Shown: piece by piece, positions 55,286 through 64,000 of the stretch
Layout: every line of letters begins with the position of its first letter
How positions within the stretch are numbered: the stretch's first letter is position 1
Source: Halichondria panicea
Taxonomy: Eukaryota > Porifera > Demospongiae > Suberitida > Halichondriidae
Reading direction: 5' to 3'
Assembly (NCBI RefSeq): GCF_963675165.1
Contig: NC_087377.1
Span: forward strand, 14,504,198 to 14,568,197
DNA: 64,000 nt
Notes under the pieces: model-generated
Told to the model about the DNA's origin: nothing
The model's input: only the letters and a program-made list of their open reading frames with translations
The model's database searches: none
Translations under genes and position numbers: made by a program

Positions 55286-57408
55286 CATGGCTGCCATCAT
55301 AAATAAATGCCGGACTGAATAAAATACTGAATAATGTTTATTCCAGTCCTGTCTTCTCTTCTTGAACTTCTCTTGCTTCTTGATGTTCCTCATAGGTATT
55401 TCACTTTCATTATTGAGAAAAGGAGGCTAACTCCTCAATTCCCTGAGTGAAGTGCGGCCTGGGATCGAGACTATTGAGGAGTACATAATATAATTCTGTC
55501 CAACGACCACTTATATATTATCTTCAACAAGATTACAGGACGATGACAAATTAATCAACATCACATTAATTTTATCTTATCATTAATGTACTACTGTATG
55601 AAAAAAGAAAGGGAATCAAAACTAAAAAACATTTGCAATGTGAACGTTGCTAGGATTTCCAGGAAAAGAAAAGCGCGAAAAAGCGAAGAAACAAGAAATT
55701 CGGCGAGTGCATAACTCCAATCCGTTACAACGTCATGAACATGTACAGTCGAGTGGCCTACTGTTGATAAAATCAAAATACAGGTTGGGTAAATACACAG
55801 TCATTGGTCTTTATCTGCTGGTCATGAATAACTTGGAATACTTCCACCCACACATCCAACACTTGCGTGTTTGCTCAACACTGTAAGGGAGTCATAAACA
55901 CATAACTATAGCCTGTAAAAAATGCACATAATTAACATCACTACTTGCAATGTGAAAGGATTGGCCAGGAAAAGTACCGGCAAAACAAAAATAATAATTA
56001 TAACTTATTGAAACAGTACATGTGAATGACGTTGTAATGGATTAGAGTTATGCACTCGCCGAATTTCTTGTTTCTTCGCTTTTTCGCGCTTTTCTTTTCC
56101 TGGAAATCCTAGCAACGTTCACATTGCAAATGTTTTTTAGTTTTGATAAGTGTATTTACTTTAACACATGCACATGTTCAGTTGCCACCATCAATCAAGT
56201 AACAGCTAACTTTTGTGTCCACACACATGCACGCAAGCACCCAAACCGACACACACACACCAATCACTCTATACTCCTGCTGTGCGTTGGCCGTAGATAG
56301 CTTAGGTTTGCACAGGGGTGGCAAAATAACAGATGAACATTTTTACTAAAAAAAAAAGATCAACAGTTTTACTGTTTTTCATATCCCCTGAGTATGGCAA
56401 CTTGTAACTTGCTGTGGCACCAACTTAGCTATTCATGGAGCAACTAAAACAAGGTAGATTGTACTAAGAAGAATTTTCATCTGGCTTCCTGGTGGATGGT
56501 TACCAATGCGCATGCGCAATTCCACAGTAGATGCTCCTGCTTCCCAGAGGCGTAGTAGAGCTCTGAATTTTACCTAAAAAAAGGTCACCTAGAATGCCAG
56601 GGGGGGGGGGGTAACTGCCCCCGCTGCATGTATACGGCCCTGACGGGGTAATAATATATGTGACAGCACATCATATAATTAATGTATATATATAATACCA
56701 TGGTGAGTTTAATACCATAGCAAGAAGAAATAACTTGCTGAAATTGGTTCTGTTGTTTTGAACATGATTATTATAGCTATAATTATGCAGCAAGAAAATA
56801 ATCGCACTGGAACTTGTACCCAGTATCACATCCGGTCCAGTAATTATAGACGTCGTCATTGACATTGTGCAATTACTTGTCGAGTAATTGCATGCATGCA
56901 CGCTGTCAAAATAACAGTCGGCCGCGGCGAAAATTGCAGAGAACTAGCTGCATCATATAAGCGATTAGTATTGTTACCCGTGCGATAAGAGAATAAATTA
57001 TATTAAACAAGCACTGGAGGTTAAGAGCACTCCGCTATGCCTCGCTGCAATTTGCCCTATAGTATCATCCCCTTGTCAAGCAAAATAAACTTGTTGTATA
57101 ATTGTAGTCAAGCCTCGAGGCAAGGTTTGCTCATGCGCACTATCAAAATGAGTTATATTAGACACTATTTTGTCAGTGTTTAGGTGATTTAGAAGCCCTC
57201 AGCCACTTGTAGCATTAGTTATTATTGTTGATTGTAATTGCTGACAGAATTGAATTCCACACATCCGAAAATTCGCTCGGGATACTAAATCAGTGCCTTT
57301 GCATGGGCTTCTAAATCCCATATATATAGACACCTTCAAAACAATACGTGTCTAACTATTATGCATACAATTATCGTTCTATTGGTCTGTCTATATACCT
57401 GGTTACAA
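55286..57408. repeat. Repeat stretch with a fold-back element at 55616-56150
   Basis: 55616-55757 and 56009-56150 are almost exact inverted copies of about 140 bp (AAAGCGCGAAAAAGCGAAGA, TTCGGCGAGTGCATAACTC). A TAGCCTCG-type end is at about 55453-55474. About 57110-57355 is the second copy of the inverted repeat seen at 43285-43475, lying directly downstream of the 57409-59577 gene. No gene is visible. Confidence 0.65.
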
Positions 57409-59577
57409 TTATTGTCCGACTGGTCCGTATGCCTGGTTAGCGTTCAGTTCAATCTCCTCTTTGGGTGACACCTCCTCATAAACAGGATCGACTGATGCAG
57501 TGAATCCCTGGCAGGCTACGTTAGCTTGTCCTTCAGCTGCCAGGGAGTGCACTGTCTTCTTACGCATGACCCAGTACATCAAGAGAGCACCACAAACACA
57601 ACCAAAAACTATTGCTAAAATAAATGTTACAATTGTGCATATCAGAGCAACTTCATTGGTGGTCAGAGAAACCCCCTGGGCAGAATCTGTAGAGAGTGTG
57701 GAATAATTTACTGATCCTGTCAACAGGTCCAATATACCGAATGAAAACCATGCAATAATAGTTACACAAAATGAGCAATACAACAGTTGCAGCTCTGGCT
57801 GTCAGTATACTGGGCGACTGCACATTTAGTCAATAACAATGAAGAGTAAACATGCATGAGAAATAGCATAATCTAAACCACAAGAGAATTCACTGTTTTT
57901 TACAAACATCGGATCCTCTGCGTTATAGTTTATACCTTCAGTACAGGTGGGAATAGCAGTTCGTGTTCAGAGTTAATGCAAATAGAAATCACTTCACCAA
58001 CCAAGAAGAACCCATAGTCACACTTGAAAGTGATTACTGCAGAGCCCTCTTGAAGCGAACTGTTGTAGCTCTCATAGTAGTCCGGTTTATTTGAAATCTT
58101 ACAGCGAACTAAAATCGCACAAGGTGTACATGCATGCATGCATAATTAATTTTTAGCTGAAGATATAACTATGAAAATTACATGTATAGTTTTATATTTA
58201 GAATTGGGAAAATTCATGTGCATGTATATCTTACTTGGTTCTTCCCTACACGTCAGTTCAGGAGGAATGTTGCTCCATGTTCCATCCTCTCTACAAGTGG
58301 TACTTTTAATGTCATTTGGGAACAGCCCCCTATCACAATGATAGGTCACCACTGTGCCAGTGAGAGAGGTCCTGTTTGTGTACTCGTAATCAATAAAACG
58401 GCCATTAGGAGGTGCCTCAAGGGGTGGGCATTCTAAAGATGTATTATAAATTAAACATTGAAAGCACAGTACAATTTACCTATTGAATGAGATACACAGT
58501 GGGAGACTTCAAGATTTGGTTGCCACAAAGCAAATTGTGTACAAGTTGCTGAAATTGGTCCTGTTGATGTGAACCCTTCATTGCATGTTAGAGTGAGTGT
58601 TTCGCCCTCTGCCTGACCAGTACTTTCAAACATCCCGTTTGTGGTAAAAGTGGGAACCTCACATCTGACTGAAAAGTCATTGTTATAAGCATAATCATTA
58701 TAGAAGACACTTTAGCCTCGATCCTCCCCAGGCCGATAAAACAGACACAACAACTTGGCCTGAGGATGAGCCTAAAGGCATCTTGATTACCTAGTTCGAA
58801 TGTGAACATGGAGGAGGAACTGGACACAGCGCAGTTTATCACCTCCACTATAACTGCATACTCTGTGTTGTACCTTAATTTGAGTTCAACTCTCATCTCC
58901 GCTGTTAGAGCACTGACTGTGTCATTCTCTGAGCTCCCGATCACAGTCACAGAATAGTTGACAGGAGATCCATCACTGAAGTAATCCCACTCAAGAGAAA
59001 CAATGGCAATATTCTCCTCAGTATTATTCAGGGAACTGGTGATACGAATATTAATTGCAGGTGCCGGTGGATCTGTAATATCGATTATATACATACCGTT
59101 AATCCATTGATAATAATTACAATACCTCGATAGGATTACCAAATTAAAGACGGCAGGATACAACTCACCATAAAGATCAATGAATACCATCACTCCAGAG
59201 CACACAATGTTCCGACCATCCATCGACCTGTACAGGGTTACTTCGAGTGTCGAACATAGATTAGGTGTCACTGTGTTTAGAGTTACTGCATATGCTCCAA
59301 GTGTGTCACCAGGAACAATTGAACGCTCTCCGACTATGTTTTCTGATAGTGATCTAATAAAGCTTCTATCAAGGTTCAGTCTCACTTCAGTAGGGTCTGG
59401 TACCAACCATGTCAATGACTCCGCATTAACTGAACAAACAAGACTTATCTTTTCTCCAGGACAGACATTCTCAATTGAGCTTGGTGAAACAATTGCAGTG
59501 ACTTCTTCAAACTTGCTAAAAATGAATACAACAATTACCAGGAGGTGTGAATTGAGTAAACTGCTCATGATATACAT
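57409..59577 (-). CDS. Type I receptor: Ig-like, FN3, three sushi, TM, YEEV tail (one frameshift)
   Basis: Exons 59577-59169, 59072-58791, 58668-58480, 58432-58235, 58108-57936 and 57686-57409 carry, in order, signal peptide (LLVIVVFIFS) plus Ig-like region (ENVCPGEKISLVCS, LTWLVPDP), FN3 (VSLEWDYFSDGSPVNYSVTV), sushi 1 (VRCEVPTFTTNGMF), sushi 2 (CPPLEAPPNGRF, ELTCREE), sushi 3 (CKISNKPDYYES) and a membrane helix (ALICTIVTFILAIVFGCVCG) with tail PVYEEVSPKEE, ending YGPVGQ. All joins agree in phase except the last. In sushi 3 the expected ending AIPTCTE lies one base out of frame, so a base appears missing near 57948-57955. This may be an assembly error or a disabled allele. Two dead copies of its tail exon and one of its sushi exon lie at 38.9, 42.6 and 41.9 kb. 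Confidence 0.8.
58713..58774. mobile_element. 62-bp TAGCCTCG MITE in an intron
   Basis: TAGCCTCGATCCTCCCCAGG and CCTGAGGATGAGCCTA are inverted. It sits in the intron between the FN3 and first sushi exons of the 57409-59577 gene. Confidence 0.7.
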
Positions 59578-59824
59578 GATGTACGTATCACTGTATATCT
59601 ATGTTACTGAACTGCAGGTACATAACCACCGTATTAATATCTAGCTAGCAATAGTGCTCATGCGCAGTAGTGAGTTTCGGTATTAGCCATCATGATGCCG
59701 TGGACACGTTCACATGCATTAATAATTTATTAAAGACAACGGAAACTGTGCACATCATATAAATTATGCAAAACAGAAATGGATAAGTACATAAAATGAA
59801 TTGATGATTAGCCTGTGCGCATGG
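59578..59824. promoter_or_regulatory. Intergenic gap between two co-oriented receptor genes
   Basis: Only about 250 bp separate the stop of the 59825 gene from the start of the 57409-59577 gene, so this short stretch must hold the downstream gene's promoter. TTTATT at about 59727 on the plus strand is an AATAAA polyadenylation hexamer for the upstream gene, about 95 nt after its stop. No TATA box is convincing. Confidence 0.4.
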
Positions 59825-62783
59825 TCATACACAATGTGAGCCACAATCGTTAGTGGGGGGTGGTGTTCTAGACCCAGCTCGTTTGGGCTCGCTATCTAAA
59901 GTCTGCAGTTCTGTGCTTGAGTAGGAAGAGTCTGACACTCTCCCAGTATGCTTTGAGGAGGGTGATCCATCCAGCTCGTCAATTGGTGGTGGTGGTATGT
60001 ACGTTTGTTCCTCTCTGGTTAGTATCTTCACTCGATAACGTACGATACAGATAGTGATGATAATGATGAGGATAACCACTAGGAAGACGGCACAGCCTCC
60101 AGCGATACCCACGATGGTGGTGAGATTGAAGGGAGTGGTGGTGGTGCCCGTACTTGTGCCTGTATCTGTGTGGGGGTGGGGTTAGAACAAAGGGCGTAGA
60201 AACATTGCTTCATTTATACATCAAAAACACTGCTTAAACACTGCTTGTGTACCGTACTAAATGGTAGTGGCACCAACTATCAGGGTGTCATACAGGGGGA
60301 AAGGGGGGATATCCCCCCTAGCTCTAATTTCCTCCACTTTCTGAGTGTCCATAGTTGGGTATTGAAATAACAGTTGACATTTTTTTAGCAACATTTTCTA
60401 GTTACTTTTCTCGTTTCCCCCTCTACTTCAAAATGCTGTATGACACCCTGACTATTATGAAGCAAAGGATAACCTGCATGAGTCCACTTGAACCTACCAG
60501 CTGTGCACCATGTAATGTATAGTGAAGTGCCTATTATGTATAGTACTGTAAACAAGCACCTATGATTGTGGAAGCTGTAGTAGTTTGTGAGTCAGATACT
60601 GTAGTCTCAGGGGGTGGAAAACCGGTACGGGGCTTTAAGACTGAGGAGGTAAAAAAGTCTGTCTTATTGTATGCCACAAACTTTAAAATAATGTATAGCT
60701 ATACGCTACATTAAAATGAAGTCCACATGCATGCAAAGCTTCATAATTATAAAGTCACTTACCGATCTCTGTGTAGGAGGCTTGCCCTATGCCGGCATTA
60801 TTTGCAGAGGCCACACCTACTAGCCATTCCCCCTTCTCTGTCCACCCACTCATGTTGTAGCGTGTGGGTTCAGTGTGGGTGGTGGTGTAGTTCATGAGAG
60901 CTGTCTCGTCTCTGCCGTAGTAGATGACAAAGTGTGTGATGGGGGACATCATATCTGGTTCTACCGGGGTCGGCTGTTGGGGGATAAATTGAGTGGAGTA
61001 AACAAAACAAACCACCTGAGGTAATGAAAAAACACATCACTCTACGGTAAATTCCTGTTGCAATTTGAACTACTAATCAAATACCACACAGCCTGTCGAC
61101 TGCCTTTGAGGATAGACCTACAACACCAACACTCATCAACTAAAGCCATACGATGCTATGGTTTGAGTGGGTGTGAGAGGTAAGCACTATGACAACAAAC
61201 ACATCCCTTTAGGTAAATGAACTGCATAAGTTAGCGCGGGTGTACACTATAGTAACAAGGTGTTTACTGGTTTCTGCTGTTGTAAGTAACAGCCACCTAA
61301 AAAGGTAGAGCAGTGAACACGCACACATACTTTGAGCTGGAATTAGGCAGTAAGAAATGCACTTTTTAACTAATAATCAATTAATTTTTACCACGTGGGT
61401 TCCACTGAATATATACACATCAGAGCTATACATGCATTTTACTGTAACCGTTAACAATTTTGACGATTCGCATGAATTATTATAAGATGTACTACTATTA
61501 TAAGATAGCTCACACACAACTTACCATCCAAGACAAGATGACATCAAACACTCTCCCTCGCTCTACTACCTCCGCATTCAGTCTAGTTGGGGGGAGGGGC
61601 ACCAGTGAACTAGCTGTCCGTCCAACCACGTAATTTGACCTTTGACCTTCTCCGATATCATTTACCCCGTACACATAGATCCTGTACATCACACCAGGTG
61701 AGAGCCCAGTTACTTCAGCGTCAGTATCGTTGGAAAACGACTCGAAGATGATCTCTCGTTCGATTTCGAGTAGTTCCACGAGAAGGATGGTGTAGTGTGT
61801 GATGGGGGCGTGTGAGGGTGTGAGGGATTCCCCCCACCCCAGTGTGATGGAGTGGATGGTTTCGGCAGTTTGTACCGGGTGAGAGAGCGGTGTCAGTGGA
61901 CGACCATCACCTGCAAGGAAGGGAGTGATGTACTGAGTGCTTATAATTATAGGAGAGCTACTGTGCAACTGTGTATATGATGGACCTAGTGAAAAATTGT
62001 TCAATTGAAAAGTGATGCACTTATTACAGGGACATGACTCATTGTGAAGCACCTAAACACCTGTTAGCGCAACAACACTGTGACACTGATGGAGACTCTA
62101 GGCTACTACTACAGCTCTAGTCTATGGTAGTGTTGACAATGAGGACAATGCTTCAACCACTACCCATCCTGTTTGTCTGCCCTCAATCATAACAGGGTAG
62201 GTCCAAAAAATCTACCCTAATTTTAACCAATTCACACGACTTTAACCTCAAACCCATAAAGAGTGGTCACATAATCAATACTAGGAGACAATGTGACAGT
62301 CAACAGTCTCAACACATAATTCCCTGTGACAGTCAACACATAATTAATTCCCTCTCATTAATTGTAAGTGCCTTATCATCAACTTGCATGATAACGAATA
62401 AGTATAGCAGTGCTGCCCTTTGAGACTAAACCACACTGTACACACAAATGCAATAAGCTCACCGATAAGGAAGGTTGTAGAAGCAGACAGTACGGTCGTG
62501 TTCCCATCCATCACCACGCACTCCAGCACTGTCTGTGAGTCACTAGCCATTGCGTTCACTAGTAGCAGTCCCACCACCACGTTGTTCGTCAGGTGAGCAA
62601 ATATACGAGTATCCGATTGGATAGCGTGGATATCCAATGGCACAGAGTTGAGTACCAGTGTGACGCTGATTGGACGACTTGTCCCGTCGTCGAGGGCAAC
62701 ATCTGCGGCACACGGGATTACTCCAGCCGTCCCCTCCACAATGTAGTAGTAGGGTTCTGGTTCCTCAATGAAAGTGTACTCAT
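59825..62783 (-). CDS. Ig-like/FN3 receptor with TM and proline-rich tail (5' end missing)
   Basis: Exons 62783-62463, 61910-61525, 60973-60763, 60640-60560 and 60165-59825 join with matching phases. They encode an Ig-like domain (AGVIPCAADVALDD, TVLECVVMDG), an FN3 domain (HAPITHYTILLVELLEIERE, GVMYRIYVYGVNDIGEG), a second FN3-like domain (MSPITHFVIYYGRDETA, WLVGVASANNAGIG), a Thr-rich stalk and a membrane helix (GGCAVFLVVILIIITICIV). The tail of about 75 residues has EQTYIPPPPIDELD and SDSSYSSTELQTLD, possible SH3 and SH2 ligands, and ends in TGA. The first exon listed starts in phase 1, so at least one upstream exon with start and signal peptide is missing. A broken copy of its FN3 exon is at 38175-38700. 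Confidence 0.78.
60281..60450. mobile_element. 170-bp MITE in an intron
   Basis: CAGGGTGTCATACAG and CTGTATGACACCCTG are perfect inverted ends. actat flanks both sides. It lies between the stalk and membrane exons of the 59825 gene. Confidence 0.8.
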
Positions 62784-64000
62784 CTGTGTGTGTGTGTGTG
62801 AGGGGGCGGTTAGGATGAATGTAACAGTGAGGGTACGTGCATGGAGGCCAGTATAATTATGCATAATGAATATTCCGTGTGTATCAGGCACGTGTGCACA
62901 CTTGATAGCTTTTACTGACAGCACTAACACTATACAATCACAATAATTATTAGTGTCAGTTAATTGCTATGTAGCAGGAGTGCATGTAATATCATCATTA
63001 ATTTCAGCAACAACACCTGATTCCATTTAAGCTCAAGGCTATAAGCTATTGCTTAACCAGCTATTGCAAGAATCCACAACAAACAGAGCGAGGATTATAA
63101 CGGAAACAAATTATTCACCCACTGATTTGACTATAGCCAAAATGAATATCTTTTCGACAAGGAAAAGTTAATGAGACATAACATTCCTGACCGTGCAGAT
63201 AATGAATGCACACAGGCCATAACACACTAACTATAACTATGGGCTGAAAATTGCCTTGATGGCAAGAGCAAAGGCCCACTGGGACTCTTCATTGAGTGAG
63301 AGAAATCTCCAGCCTGCTGATACATGCACCATCACCTCACAGTCAACAAGCTGACCCAGCATAATTATAATGCACATGTGAAGCATAATACATGTACAGT
63401 ACCATGCACTATTCCCACTCTTCCCCACTCTTTTCATAGTGTACTTTCACACAGTTCCTCAATCAATAGGTCAATGAAGCAATCGCAAAATTAATGCATT
63501 ATTATACTCAAGTCAGGGTCATAAGAAAGGTAGTGATACAATCATGTATAAAGCTTCCCAGGACTTACAACAACTAAAGGTAAGCGATAAGTGTATGAAG
63601 CCTGTCTGTGTAGGTGACCTATAGGGCTACTAGTCTGAAAGCAGATAGGGTCTCTTCAGGGAAGTGGAAGCCAACACATGACGAGAACCATCTATACAGA
63701 CGCATGTACACACAAAGGAGCAGCACGTGTGAAGCTATTAATATTGACTGTATACAGGAAACGGCTGCAAGATTATGTAATTATCTAATACATCACTAAA
63801 GAAGCATAACAAAGAGTCAGTAAATATACAGTGAGAAATACGTGTGAAGCAGCAAGACACCACGTCACCGTTTTCAGAATATACATATCACTTTATATAT
63901 GGACAGAGAGTAACTTCAATGCATGCAAGCAGGCCGGGAAGACTTTCAAAATGGGCAAGGCACCACAGCCCATTACACTGTACATGCATACATACACTGT
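62784..64000. other. Upstream of the last receptor, candidate leader exon
   Basis: On the minus strand 63437-63237 opens MKRVGKSGNSAWYC and later MLHMCIIIMLGQLVDCEV, a plausible signal peptide, but no donor in the right phase joins it to 62783. It may be a leader spliced through an unseen small exon. The rest to the window edge shows no recognised gene. Confidence 0.35.

Noticed and set aside
59180-59644. 154-residue plus-strand frame
   Set aside because: It is antisense to the signal-peptide/Ig exon of the 57409-59577 gene and has no protein-like features.
63237-63437. First exon of the 59825 gene
   Set aside because: It looks like a signal peptide, but no donor gives the phase needed by the exon at 62783, so it was not joined.
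1-64000. tRNA and rRNA genes, bacterial-type operons, ribosome binding sites and terminators
   Set aside because: No cloverleaf or rRNA core was noticed, and the split genes exclude a prokaryotic reading.

Overview
The window looks like animal, most probably demosponge (Amphimedon-like), nuclear DNA. It has compact multi-exon genes with GT-AG introns, AT-rich intergenic DNA with frequent GCATGCATG and TAATTATAAT runs, and secreted or membrane proteins built from Ig-like, FN3 and sushi (CCP) exons with mostly phase-1 boundaries. The organism assignment is inference from style; no species marker is present. All gene models were spliced by eye from reading frames, splice sites and phase.

Layout. 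1-1985 holds decayed fragments of a tandem copy of the first gene. 2194-5571 (-) is a complete 13-exon receptor: signal peptide, Ig-like/FN3, two sushi, one membrane helix, then two Death domains separated by tyrosine motifs. 6466-10232 is a 3.7 kb mobile-element block with 9-bp target duplications. It contains a 43-bp satellite in two inverted arrays and, in its right-hand element, two exon-like segments. 10.2-20.8 kb is repeat-rich, with a dead Crypton-type tyrosine-recombinase gene and a Harbinger-like transposase remnant. 20848-22693 (+) and 30631-37586 (+) are paralogous receptors sharing the ectodomain of the first gene but with short tails lacking Death domains; between them lies a 3.4 kb element with about 575-bp inverted arms. 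38.2-44.1 kb is a graveyard of FN3, sushi and tail exons related to genes further right. 44414-49694 (+) is a small Ig-FN3 gene whose second intron carries a 3183-bp DNA transposon encoding DUF6589-like and RecQ-like fragments. 50-57 kb is mostly transposable-element debris. 57409-59577 (-) and 59825 to about 62783 (-) are two more receptors.

Biology. The receptor genes form a local family. The 2194-5571, 20848-22693 and 30631-37586 genes share one ectodomain template (GEHCPGT.RLFC, then W) joined to different cytoplasmic ends: tandem Death domains, a 25-residue stub, or an acidic tail. The 57409 gene and two broken copies share a PVYEEVS tail, and a closely similar PVYSEVS lies in the Death-domain receptor. 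Tandem duplication, exon shuffling and gene decay in a transposon-rich locus are what one expects of a rapidly evolving recognition-receptor cluster; ligand and function are unknown.

Mobile DNA. The most informative family has termini TAGCCTCG and 9-bp target duplications. It runs from tiny hairpins (32-100 bp) to the 3.18 kb coding copy, and one insertion is confirmed by an empty-site copy of the target at 35267-35275.
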